Source: a virus
Reading direction: 5' to 3' (one strand)
Virus record (IMG/VR): IMGVR_UViG_3300010885_012813
Location: 1 to 36,905 of that record
DNA length: 36,905 nucleotides
Part shown: one piece after another, positions 8,443 through 17,313 of the stretch
Position numbering within the stretch: the first letter of the stretch is position 1
Layout: each line of letters begins with the position of its first letter
Translations under genes and position numbers: made by a program
The notes under the pieces: model-generated
The model's input: only the letters and a program-made list of their open reading frames with translations
Database searches by the model: none
Told to the model about the DNA's origin: nothing

Positions 8443-11400
8443 TATCCTATGCTCCTGCTAAACTTTCTTCTATTCATTTCTGAATTAATTAATTGGGCTG
8501 CTCTATCTGCTGCCTGTTTAGGATCATTAACACCATTTACAGTAACATTAATTTGTGGTGAACCTGATGCCATGCTACCATTTATTATACCACCGTTAGC
8601 CATTGCTGGAACATTGTATTTGACAGGAACAACTTTTCCACCTGAGCCATAAGGCATTACGATCTCAGGACCATTTTCACCAACCATATAAGGCTTGTTC
8701 ATTGTCATTGATCCACCAAACTTGCGACCAAGTAAGGATGACACTCCATCATTTTTAACTTGATTATAAATTGCTGCAGTAGTTCCCATTGCTATTGCAA
8801 TCTTATCAAGATTAGGAGCAACCTCGTCTGGAATAACTGTAGTTGTTGCTGCACCACTAACATCATTAGGCAAGGTGTCTTTTCCACCAAGACCGTCTTC
8901 TCCACGCAAGTACGCTGCAACTTGAGATGCTGCTGATTTACTTAGATTTGGATTACCAATTTCAATAGCGTGAATGTGCTTATTATTTGCACCAAACTGG
9001 TCTCTATTCCATGCAGCAAATCCTGCTTTTCTAAGTGCTTCTACTGCGGTAATTGGGAATAGTTGAGATCCACCAGCATAATAAGCATCAAAGACACCAC
9101 CACCAGTATGTGTTGATCCAGAGAATTTATCTGCTTTAAGGTACCCACCCTTAACAATGTTAAAGCTTTCTCCCCATTGTTTTTCAGCAATACTAATCTT
9201 TGATTTAGTGCTAGGATCAAGAACTAACCCACCATCTGCAAACTTTTGTTCATTAATTGCATTCATCATTCCAACACCGTACTGGTCTACTGCAGATGCT
9301 TGAACAACATATTCTCCATTTGATAAACGAGCAGGAATTAAATCAGCCTTTGGTCCACCTGCACCTGATATGTATCCACCTGATGCATATTTTGGAGATT
9401 TAGAGCTTATTTTTTCCCTATTACTATAACTTCCACCGACACTTGTAAAATTTTCTCCTGGATTCTGTGCCTTAGACTCCATAAACTTTCTTCCTTCAGC
9501 AATAGCTTGTTCTACTGTTGCATCTGGATGAGCCAGTAAATAATTTACTGCTGCTGTGGTTGCACCCACCTTATTAGCCTCAATATCAACAGTTGCAAAT
9601 CCCTCTACAATTCCATCATATGCTGTTCCAGACATTGTAGAAATTTGTTGTAGTGCTCCTTGTTGTCCCTGTAATCCCTTCATGATGTCACCATTGGTTT
9701 TAATATATTCTACTCTTTGAGCTTCAATACCCTTTAAATTATTTTTATGTGTTTCCTCTTCTGCTGCAGCAAGCTCTTGTTGCTTTTCAATTTCTTCTTG
9801 CTTTGCATCTACTGCTGCTTGTCGTCTTTCATCAATTGCTTTAATCTCAGATTCAAAACCGAACTGTTGTGCTGCTCCAGCCATCTCTTGTTGTGACTGA
9901 ACAAATCCAAATACATCTCCACTAGCAAGAGATTTTAAGCCACCAACTGCGGTATCTCTTTGTTGTTGTGCAAAGCTATCTGCTCTTTGTTCGTCTTGAA
10001 GAGCCTTGATATAAGCATCAGCACTTTTATTAATAGCTTCAATTTCTTTTTGTTTTTGCTTGATAAAATCTTCGTGTGCTTTTTGAGCATTTTCATATCT
10101 AGTATTTTCAGATTCAACTGCATTATCATTAGCAACCATTTGAGAATCAAATAATGCTTGTTGTGCTGTTATTTCTTTATTTATTTCTTCAATTCTTTTT
10201 TGTGCATCTTTTTGCATCTCAACAGTCATATTGATTTTTATATTTTTATCTTTTGCTATTGGGTCAATGATTGATTTAACCTTGTCAACATCATCTTCTG
10301 CAATAGCCACTTGTATTTCTACTAACTGGTTGGCTGTGAGAGCGTCTGATTTAAGTAATGTATCAATTTCTGCACCTAGTTCTATTTTATCTACATCTCC
10401 TGATGTAAACAGTGTTTGTAAAGCTTGTCCAATTCCAGACTTAGTTCCATAATTTGCTGCTGCTGCGGTTGCGAGTGCTTCTGCTGCTAATACCAATTGA
10501 TCTGAATTAAATCCTCTCATATTGGTAATTAAATTATTTAATGCTTCTAATTGATCTTCTGGTGGAGCATATGAAACTACATCCATAGATGCTGTAATTG
10601 CTTCTTTAAAAGCCTCTCCTCCACCAGTAGCACCAGTGTTTATGTTTTTCAATCCTTCTAGTTGTGCTTCCTGAGCAAGTTTAAATACTTCATTAAAATT
10701 ATCACTATTCATTTTTTCAAGAGTTGGCTTAAGATCTAGAAGAGCTGATATTGTTTCGTCTCCAGCGTCCATAGCAATTACTCTAATAATTTCATTTGCA
10801 TCTTGTGCACTTACACCCTTTTGTCTTAAAGTAGCATACTTGGTTAATAGCTGTGATGTTATTTGCTGATTTGAACGATTAACTGATTCATTTGTATTTG
10901 ACACTATCTCTGGTGCAATTGGTTGAGTAACGGGTTGTCCATTTTCTGTAACTGCTTGTCCTGTAACTGCTTCAACTCCTGAAAGCGGTTCAACTGGAAG
11001 TGTAGTAGTATATTGAACTCCAGACTTTCTTAATTCAGATATTCTAGTTTCTTTTTCTTGAAGATCTGCAATGAACTCTGCATTATCTTCTAGAATTGCT
11101 TGTTTCTTTTCTTCATCAACAATAATTGATGAAGTTACTGAACTAGAATTAATTCCTATTTGCTTAGTAAGTTCTGCATTTTGCTTTAATTGATCAGATA
11201 GTTTTGTCAACTCATAGCCATAGGCTTGTGCCGTTCTTTCTCCTACAGAAAAAGCTTGCTCTGTTGCTTTTCTTGCTTCTTCAACTTCTTTTTTATATTT
11301 TGACCATGCAAATGCTGCACCAGCCACCACAGCTGCTATTGCTAGTCCAGGACCAGACATTAATGCACCCATTGCAAATCTTCCTAAACCTCCAGCTATT

Positions 11401-14400
11401 TGACCAGCACGAGCGGTTCCACTTGCTGCTGCCATTGGAGCTCTACCAGAAATTGCTGCTGCTGCTCCAGCTCTTTTAGCAGCTCCTCTTTGTAAAAGGT
11501 TTCCTGCTCCACCTGCTGCTCCAGTTGCGTTGTTTTTCATCATTATCATTTGGAAAGCAGACATAACTCCAGTTAGGGCTGAGAATCCCATTATAACGTT
11601 ATTTATTGCAGGTGGCAAACCTGCCATACTAGTTACCATTCCAATAGCCATTGCAGCACCAGAAACAGCACCTGTCTTCATACCACCCATTCCTGACATT
11701 CCAGAACTTTGTCTAATTTGATTAGAGTCACCGCCTTCTTGGAATCTAGGTGCTTTATTAAAGTTAATATCATGCAATAGACCACCATACTTCATAGCAG
11801 CCTTTTTGTTAACTACAAATTCTCCTGGTTCAAGTAGGGCAGGTATTCTATCTCCTTCGCCACGCCCTGGAACAAATGGACTTTGAATTGCTCCACCATT
11901 TTGTTTCATATTAATTTCGAGCATTTTAGTTTCTAAGTTGCTTGATAAAGATTCTACCTGACCCTTTGGACGGAACAATAATGTTTCTAATTCACTTACT
12001 GGTTTACCCATAAATTCTTGAATAATTGCTCTTTCAGAAATTTCAAGACCTGATTGCTTTGCTGAATCAAGTTTAAACATTACTGCTCTTAATAGACCTT
12101 CTTCAATTTTTGCCTTATGTGATTCTAGTTTTTTAACATCACTTTCAGACATTTTTGGATCTACAAATTTTCTATACCTACTTGCTTTTGACTCAGAAGA
12201 AAATGATGCAAAGTCATCAAATTGCAATTTTGGACCGAATACACTTTCATCAATTTTTCCTTCTTGAACAGACTTTAAAACTTTTCTTACAAGGTTTCTT
12301 GATCCTGGAGCAAATTCTTCTAAAGCCTTTGTTACATCAATTGCAGTGCTTCTTGTAAGAGTTCTACTCCTTAGCTTACCCATCAATGCTTTTAATCTTT
12401 CCCTAGATTCCGCATCATCTGGGAACTGGTAAGCACCTCTTAATACTGTACTTTTATTTTTTCTAAATGATTGGGTTTGACCTGCAATCCATCTAGTCAT
12501 AATTTCTTGATCTTTATCAGCAAACTGTTCAGTTGTTACGCCCTTACGAGAGGCTCTAATATAATCTCTTCCCATAGACATTCCAAAATCATCAGCTTCT
12601 TGTCTTGTCTTAAATGGATAGGTATGCTCTGGTGGCATTACTCCTGGTCTATAACCACCCCTATTTGTATAATATACTGGTGGCAGTGGACCAATAAATG
12701 GTTCTTCATTTAATCCCTTTATATAACGAAATTTGCCACCAAGATTCATTTCAGCTATGCCACCAGATTGTCTCCTAATTAAATATGGAAGAATTCTTGA
12801 ACTAGTTGACTGTGCTCTAGAGGTTTTTTGAACTAATCTTTTTAATCCAGTTGTACCAACATTGCTAGATGACCCTGCTGGCAATGCAAATCCTCTTAGT
12901 CTTCCACTAACTATTTCATTTGCTGTAAAAGATGCTAAGGATGATCTTAATGATGGTCCGTCAGGTGAATTATTAATAATATTGGTTAATTGATCCCTAT
13001 ATGGACTATTTGTTGGTATTCCCTGAATCATTAATCTTCTTGAGTTCTCTCTTATCTCTGAGTCAGATCTTCCACCTCCAGTAAAGTACTCTAGTTCTAA
13101 TAGGGCATTTCTTGCATTTACTCCTTGATTTTTTAACCCAGAGATTGCAGTTCTAAATATTTCTGCTTCTCTTTGTGTTGTTGGCAATCCAGATTCCAGA
13201 ACTCTTCTAAACTCTGATCCTTCTTCAAATCCTCCATAATTGCTAGTAATTGTTCTTATTGCATCTTCAGTAAAGGCATTACCACCCCTTTCTGAGCTTT
13301 TAATAATTGTAGAACCAAGAAGTCTGTTTAAAAATGCTGGACCAAAAACAGAGGATCCGTGATACCCCTCAGTTACAACTTGACTTCCAGATGGTACACT
13401 AACTCCTAACAATCTTAATTGATCTGCAACATCTTTTCCAGTAGCAATATGACTTAGGTCTAGACCTGATGGAGACATTCTGCTTCTAGTTGACTCTAAG
13501 TTTAATCCCCATGAGTGAGAATTTGCTACATTGGATGAAGACGAAGTATTTTGTGACTGCCTTGTTGTTGTATTAATTTCAAAAGCACCTGGACCACTTA
13601 CTCTATCGAAAGTTCCTCCATCATCATATCCTTTTATTCTTCCACCATTTTTAAATCTAGGAGTACCATTGTTCATATCCTCTAGAACTCCACCGTATTG
13701 CTTTGCTGCATTACGATTTACAACAAACTCACCAGGCTCTAGTAATGCTTTTACTTTATCTCCACTACCAGAACCAGGGACCCACGAACCTTGTTGTCTT
13801 CTAATTGGTGTTCCTCTAGGTGGAACTCCACCTCTTCTTGGATTAGTAATCAGAGGGGTGCTTGAAAAGGCACCTGGAGTTGCAGATCTTTGTGCAATAA
13901 GAGTTGAATTATAGTCTCTCATTAACTGAACTAATCTATTCATTGCAGTAGCTTGATTTTGAATAGATACTGTTAGAATATCTGTTGCTTTTGCTGCTGC
14001 AATTTGTTCATCATCTAGCAAACTAAATTGTTTTGTTGGAAGTCCAGAAAGTTTTCTACCTAAGTTAACAAATCCCATTGCACCTTTAGTTACATAACCA
14101 AGAAAGTTAGCAAGTACACCAGTAATCATAACTACTGGTCCTGCAATTGCAGTTAGTCCTGTTGCAAACTTTAAAAAATTCTTAACTGGCTCTGGAAGCC
14201 CCTTACCAATTTCTACAACTCTTTCCATAAAATTTGCAAACTTTTCCATAAATGGAATAACTGATCTTGTAAGAGTTTCTCCAACTGGGAGGAGTGCTGC
14301 TTTAATAGACTCCATAGATCTTTGGAATCTCATAGATGTGGATTCTGTCAAAGTCTTAATTTCAGAATCAGCAATCTTTGCAAGATCTTCAGAAGAAGCA

Positions 14401-15800
14401 CCCATCAATTTCATAACTTCAACTGTTTGTGATCCTTGTGCATTAAGGTTATCAAATAATGCAGAAATTCTAGCAAACTGGTATTTACCAAAAAGCTGTT
14501 CAATAATTTTTGCTTTACCAAAGTCATCTAGTGTTTGCAAAGATGATTGGAATTCTAAAAGTGTAGGCATTAACTGACCCTTGTTTCTTGTTACAATTCC
14601 TTGAAGATCAATACCATATTGTTTTGCAATTGCTGATGCACTCTTTGTTGGGTTAATTAAAGATGCAAGACCAGACTTTAATGCGTTAGCACTTTCAGCA
14701 GCATTGATACCACCTTCTTTCATTGCTACAAGCAAAACAGCAAGATCTTTTACATCTCCACCAAGGGATTCCATAACTGGTCCAACCTTTGGAATTGCTG
14801 TAGTTAAATCTTGCAAAGATACAGAGGTTTGGTTTTCTACTGCGTTAAGAAAGTCAATAGACTCTGCAAGTTCTTTGGTGCTCATGTTAAAAGCATTTTG
14901 AAGAGATAGAGTTGTTTGCATAGCATCTTGTCTATCAAGTTCACCAAGAACTGCTAGTCTAGATGTTTCTTTAACAGAGTCAACAAGTTTTTTACCTTCA
15001 AGACCAGTTGCTGCTAAATCTGCAGCAAGACCTGCGGTTTCTTTTGCTGCTATACCATAGTTCTTGGCAATATCAATTGCAACTGCTTGAATTGCATTTC
15101 GCATTTCCATAGATGCTTCTTTTGTTGTTCCAACAAGGTCTGCACCATATACTTTTTGGAATCTTGTTAATTCTTTATCAACATCGTTAAATGCTTTGAT
15201 TGTTGTTGATGCAAAGATGGTCATAGGTACTGTAAGACCTACTGTAAGCTGTCTACCTGCCCATTGTGTATTCTTACCCCAGTTAATGAGTGAGGTTGCA
15301 CCATCTTGAATAAGTCTATTAAATATATCAAATTGCTTTCTAGCAACCTGTAACTGATTATTCATATCAGTCATATCAAGTCGCATTGGGGTTATAAGCA
15401 TACCCTTGCGTCTTCCCTCGGCATCCATGCCAAGTTCAACTAATTGTCCTTTTGTTCTTCTTATCTGATCTTCAGCAAGCTTTCTAGCATTACTATTTGC
15501 AGAAAATGCTCTACTTGCTTCTCTATAGTAGTCTCTTAGTTTTAATTTACTTCTATCAAGAGACTTTCCGAAGTTATCTAGATCAGATGTAATGGTTACG
15601 GTTCTAGAACTAAAACCACCAATTTGTCCTGCTGCAGACGAAAAGGTATTGGCTATGTCATTTCTTAAAACTCTAGCATTTTTATCTAGTGAGTTAAAAG
15701 AATTGTTAAGGACACTAAGCTCTTTTGAAAGAGCCTTGATTTGTGATAGGGCTGACCCAAAATTGGCATCATAATTAAATGTTGCATTCACATCAGCCAT
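8442..15800 (-). CDS. Tape measure protein with embedded domains
   Basis: At 2452 residues this is the largest gene. It starts at an ATG overlapping the chaperone stop (TAATG). Long helical, Ala/Leu/Lys-rich N- and C-terminal parts and hydrophobic segments (about residues 545-585, 1375-1420 and 1480-1505) are typical of tape measures, which set tail length and enter the cell envelope. Three copies of an LLEPGEFVVN-type repeat (about residues 667-710, 1304-1343 and 2144-2180) bracket an unrecognised 600-residue insert. That insert contains YHGS at 813-816 and GGNAFTED at 839-846. Near the C-terminus STHTGGGVFD (H2231, D2238) and KHIH (H2277) resemble the zinc site of M15-type peptidoglycan peptidases. 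The gene name is certain; both embedded enzyme activities are inference. Confidence 0.96.
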   Translation of the reverse strand: MADVNATFNYDANFGSALSQIKALSKELSVLNNSFNSLDKNARVLRNDIANTFSSAAGQIGGFSSRTVTITSDLDNFGKSLDRSKLKLRDYYREASRAFSANSNARKLAEDQIRRTKGQLVELGMDAEGRRKGMLITPMRLDMTDMNNQLQVARKQFDIFNRLIQDGATSLINWGKNTQWAGRQLTVGLTVPMTIFASTTIKAFNDVDKELTRFQKVYGADLVGTTKEASMEMRNAIQAVAIDIAKNYGIAAKETAGLAADLAATGLEGKKLVDSVKETSRLAVLGELDRQDAMQTTLSLQNAFNMSTKELAESIDFLNAVENQTSVSLQDLTTAIPKVGPVMESLGGDVKDLAVLLVAMKEGGINAAESANALKSGLASLINPTKSASAIAKQYGIDLQGIVTRNKGQLMPTLLEFQSSLQTLDDFGKAKIIEQLFGKYQFARISALFDNLNAQGSQTVEVMKLMGASSEDLAKIADSEIKTLTESTSMRFQRSMESIKAALLPVGETLTRSVIPFMEKFANFMERVVEIGKGLPEPVKNFLKFATGLTAIAGPVVMITGVLANFLGYVTKGAMGFVNLGRKLSGLPTKQFSLLDDEQIAAAKATDILTVSIQNQATAMNRLVQLMRDYNSTLIAQRSATPGAFSSTPLITNPRRGGVPPRGTPIRRQQGSWVPGSGSGDKVKALLEPGEFVVNRNAAKQYGGVLEDMNNGTPRFKNGGRIKGYDDGGTFDRVSGPGAFEINTTTRQSQNTSSSSNVANSHSWGLNLESTRSRMSPSGLDLSHIATGKDVADQLRLLGVSVPSGSQVVTEGYHGSSVFGPAFLNRLLGSTIIKSSERGGNAFTEDAIRTITSNYGGFEEGSEFRRVLESGLPTTQREAEIFRTAISGLKNQGVNARNALLELEYFTGGGRSDSEIRENSRRLMIQGIPTNSPYRDQLTNIINNSPDGPSLRSSLASFTANEIVSGRLRGFALPAGSSSNVGTTGLKRLVQKTSRAQSTSSRILPYLIRRQSGGIAEMNLGGKFRYIKGLNEEPFIGPLPPVYYTNRGGYRPGVMPPEHTYPFKTRQEADDFGMSMGRDYIRASRKGVTTEQFADKDQEIMTRWIAGQTQSFRKNKSTVLRGAYQFPDDAESRERLKALMGKLRSRTLTRSTAIDVTKALEEFAPGSRNLVRKVLKSVQEGKIDESVFGPKLQFDDFASFSSESKASRYRKFVDPKMSESDVKKLESHKAKIEEGLLRAVMFKLDSAKQSGLEISERAIIQEFMGKPVSELETLLFRPKGQVESLSSNLETKMLEINMKQNGGAIQSPFVPGRGEGDRIPALLEPGEFVVNKKAAMKYGGLLHDINFNKAPRFQEGGDSNQIRQSSGMSGMGGMKTGAVSGAAMAIGMVTSMAGLPPAINNVIMGFSALTGVMSAFQMIMMKNNATGAAGGAGNLLQRGAAKRAGAAAAISGRAPMAAASGTARAGQIAGGLGRFAMGALMSGPGLAIAAVVAGAAFAWSKYKKEVEEARKATEQAFSVGERTAQAYGYELTKLSDQLKQNAELTKQIGINSSSVTSSIIVDEEKKQAILEDNAEFIADLQEKETRISELRKSGVQYTTTLPVEPLSGVEAVTGQAVTENGQPVTQPIAPEIVSNTNESVNRSNQQITSQLLTKYATLRQKGVSAQDANEIIRVIAMDAGDETISALLDLKPTLEKMNSDNFNEVFKLAQEAQLEGLKNINTGATGGGEAFKEAITASMDVVSYAPPEDQLEALNNLITNMRGFNSDQLVLAAEALATAAAANYGTKSGIGQALQTLFTSGDVDKIELGAEIDTLLKSDALTANQLVEIQVAIAEDDVDKVKSIIDPIAKDKNIKINMTVEMQKDAQKRIEEINKEITAQQALFDSQMVANDNAVESENTRYENAQKAHEDFIKQKQKEIEAINKSADAYIKALQDEQRADSFAQQQRDTAVGGLKSLASGDVFGFVQSQQEMAGAAQQFGFESEIKAIDERRQAAVDAKQEEIEKQQELAAAEEETHKNNLKGIEAQRVEYIKTNGDIMKGLQGQQGALQQISTMSGTAYDGIVEGFATVDIEANKVGATTAAVNYLLAHPDATVEQAIAEGRKFMESKAQNPGENFTSVGGSYSNREKISSKSPKYASGGYISGAGGPKADLIPARLSNGEYVVQASAVDQYGVGMMNAINEQKFADGGLVLDPSTKSKISIAEKQWGESFNIVKGGYLKADKFSGSTHTGGGVFDAYYAGGSQLFPITAVEALRKAGFAAWNRDQFGANNKHIHAIEIGNPNLSKSAASQVAAYLRGEDGLGGKDTLPNDVSGAATTTVIPDEVAPNLDKIAIAMGTTAAIYNQVKNDGVSSLLGRKFGGSMTMNKPYMVGENGPEIVMPYGSGGKVVPVKYNVPAMANGGIINGSMASGSPQINVTVNGVNDPKQAADRAAQLINSEMNRRKFSRSIG

Positions 15801-16470
15801 TATCCATCACTCCTTAACATTGCATAACCAATTCCCATGTCTGGACTTAATCCAAGCTCTGCTGCCCCAGCAAGGTCTTCGTTGTTGGTCAGCTTTGAAA
15901 TTGCCCTTGCCTTTACTTCTTGAAAAGTCGATGGCTTGTCTGTAGAGTCAGAAGAAGAATCAGAATCTAAGTCTACTCCCTGCATTGCTGCAAGGAATTT
16001 ATTTTTTCTATTTTCCACTTTGTAAATTGCTTTTAACGTTGCTGTTAACTCAGGCATTGAGATGTTTTCCTCAAGTTCTTCGTAATCTTTCCAATGTCCA
16101 AGCAAAAATACTTCTGCCTCTAGCTCCGCAAGATCTAGTTCGTTCCAACCAGTTCCTGAGCCATCGCTACGAGGTTTGGGTCGTTCAGCTTGATTTCAGC
16201 AGCCACCTCCAAGATTTTATACATTGTTTGGATGTCAAGTGCATTTTCAAGTGCTTCTCTATCTCCAGCAAGTTCTGCGTTGTATTGCTTAAAAGCAATC
16301 TGGGTGCAATTGATTAGGATGTTTAAGAAATCATCTTCGTCTTTTGACTCCTGTGCTTTTTGCCATTCTTTCATTAGTTCTCTTAAGTTCTTTAGGTTTA
16401 AAGGCTTAATATTTACAATTGTGCCATCTAGAAGCTCTAGTTCAACACTTTCGTATACTTTCGTTGCCAT
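15800..16470 (-). CDS. Tail assembly chaperone GT, -1 frameshift fusion
   Basis: Siphophages make a long chaperone by a -1 ribosomal shift near the end of the short one. Here the first 99 codons (16470 to 16174) are read in the frame of the short gene. After slipping on C-CCA-AAC, reading resumes at the C at 16174, gives PRSDGSGTGWNELDLAELEA and continues to the stop at 15800. The product would be 223 residues. The second frame is open from before the slip site and has no good start of its own (only TTG codons). Its text MPELTATLKAIYK, then FLAAMQGVDL is the recurring motif of chaperone T-domains in actinophages. The fusion stops at TAATG, where the tape measure it chaperones begins. Confidence 0.82.
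16135..16470 (-). CDS. Tail assembly chaperone G (short form)
   Basis: The start is the ATG at 16470 (MATKVYESVELELLDG), with AAGGAGA six to seven bases upstream; a longer frame to 16539 has no ribosome binding site. The product is 111 residues, largely helical, with an acidic middle (EWQKAQESKDEDDFLNIL). It sits between the major tail protein and the tape measure, the fixed place of gpG-type chaperones, which bind the tape measure and recruit tail tube subunits. A fraction of ribosomes should shift to the -1 frame at 16174-16180 to make the longer GT form. A -10 box (TATAAT, 16496-16501) lies just upstream. Confidence 0.88.
   Translation of the reverse strand: MATKVYESVELELLDGTIVNIKPLNLKNLRELMKEWQKAQESKDEDDFLNILINCTQIAFKQYNAELAGDREALENALDIQTMYKILEVAAEIKLNDPNLVAMAQELVGTN
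16174..16180 (-). other. Programmed -1 frameshift slippery heptamer C-CCA-AAC
   Basis: In the frame set by the ATG at 16470 the heptamer reads C CCA AAC, which fits the canonical X-XXY-YYZ rule. It lies 13 codons before the stop of the short chaperone, and the -1 frame is open through to the tape measure. I did not find a convincing strong stem-loop just downstream by eye. Confidence 0.82.
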
Positions 16471-16495
16471 ATTTTTCTCCTTTGGATTCTCTTTA

Positions 16496-16501
16496 ATTAT
16501 A
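16496..16501 (-). promoter_or_regulatory. Putative -10 box (TATAAT) for chaperone / tape measure genes
   Basis: TATAAT lies 25 bases upstream of the chaperone ATG, between the hairpin that follows the major tail protein and the AAGGAGA site. Transcription would start about 19 bases before the gene. No good -35 match is seen, so this is a proposal. Confidence 0.4.
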
Positions 16502-16520
16502 TAGCATTTATCGTTATAAC

Positions 16521-16554
16521 ATAATAGGGTAGGCATCACTGCCTACCCTATTAT
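16521..16554 (-). terminator. Hairpin terminator after major tail protein
   Basis: A perfect 14-bp stem (ataatagggtaggc against gcctaccctattat) with a 6-base loop lies 23 bases past the major tail protein stop. The stem is GC-rich in the middle, unlike its surroundings. It lacks a clean run of U on the minus strand, so it may be a partial terminator or an mRNA-stabilising hairpin. Confidence 0.65.
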
Positions 16555-16576
16555 ACATTATTTAATTATATTATAT

Positions 16577-17227
16577 TTAACCGAAAACTCTATCAATGAT
16601 TTTTCCGTATGGTGCGCCAGTAGCGGTCGATGGTAGAAGTCTGAATGATACAGGGAAAACTGTAGCTTCATTTCTTCTAACGCCAACTGATACTGTGTCC
16701 ATGGAAAGAGCACGATAACCTAAGTAAACTCTTTCTACTTTCTTGGTATTACTTAGATTCTTTGATTCTGGACCTGGACCAACAATTGCGATTGAGCGTT
16801 CTATTGGAGTAATTCCAAGAGCACCTCCATCAATTGTTAAGCTTTGAATAGCTGCTGATGAAGCTCCAGTAAGATCTGATGCATCTGCTCCAAGAACAAG
16901 TAGCATGTTTTCAAGTGTTGCTTCTGTTAAAGTTGTGTTAAGCATTACTCTCTGACCTTGCTTAAAAATCTTAGCAACGTCAAGAAGTTGATCAACCTGC
17001 ACTTCACCGAAATCTGGTTCAAAAGAAAGTTCTGAGCCTTCTGATGTGAAACCAACGTTTCTCCATTTTGAGGAGTTAACGTTTACATCGTCTTGTAGAG
17101 TTACTGTTGAAGCAGCTAAAGTTCCTGATGATGGTAAATCATCTTCGTTATATTGTGTGTTTACTACAGCTCCTACATAAAGAGCACCAGCACCAACAAT
17201 AATATTTTTTGCATTACCTATTGCCAT
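16577..17227 (-). CDS. Major tail protein
   Basis: I take the ATG at 17227 (MAIGNAKNIIVGAGALYVG), giving 216 residues. AGGAGGTG, an 8-base match to the 16S rRNA 3' end, lies 11 bases upstream; the in-frame ATG at 17251 lacks such a site. Text such as NVGFTSEGSELSFEPDFGEV, then VDQLLDVAKIFKQGQRVML and TLTEATLENMLLVLG is typical of HK97-like tube proteins of actinophages. The gene lies between the tail terminator-like gene and the chaperones. The tube subunit is made in large amounts, which fits the strong ribosome binding site and the hairpin that isolates its transcript. A 5-bp palindrome (17229-17241) lies between the ribosome binding site and the start. Confidence 0.92.
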   Translation of the reverse strand: MAIGNAKNIIVGAGALYVGAVVNTQYNEDDLPSSGTLAASTVTLQDDVNVNSSKWRNVGFTSEGSELSFEPDFGEVQVDQLLDVAKIFKQGQRVMLNTTLTEATLENMLLVLGADASDLTGASSAAIQSLTIDGGALGITPIERSIAIVGPGPESKNLSNTKKVERVYLGYRALSMDTVSVGVRRNEATVFPVSFRLLPSTATGAPYGKIIDRVFG

Positions 17228-17313
17228 AGTGTATTTTACACCTCCTGTCATGTATATATTTATACGACTTGCTGTGGTCTTGCTTCCTCAACTTAATAGT
17301 ATCATAACTACAC

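Noticed and set aside
13531-13914. 127-residue plus-strand frame opposite the tape measure
   Set aside because: Opposite strand of a certain gene, proline-rich from reversed Gly/Arg codons, no ribosome binding site.
15800-16105. Independent 101-residue gene starting at TTG
   Set aside because: The frame is open further upstream past the slippery site and has no start signal; it is better explained as the frameshift extension of the chaperone.
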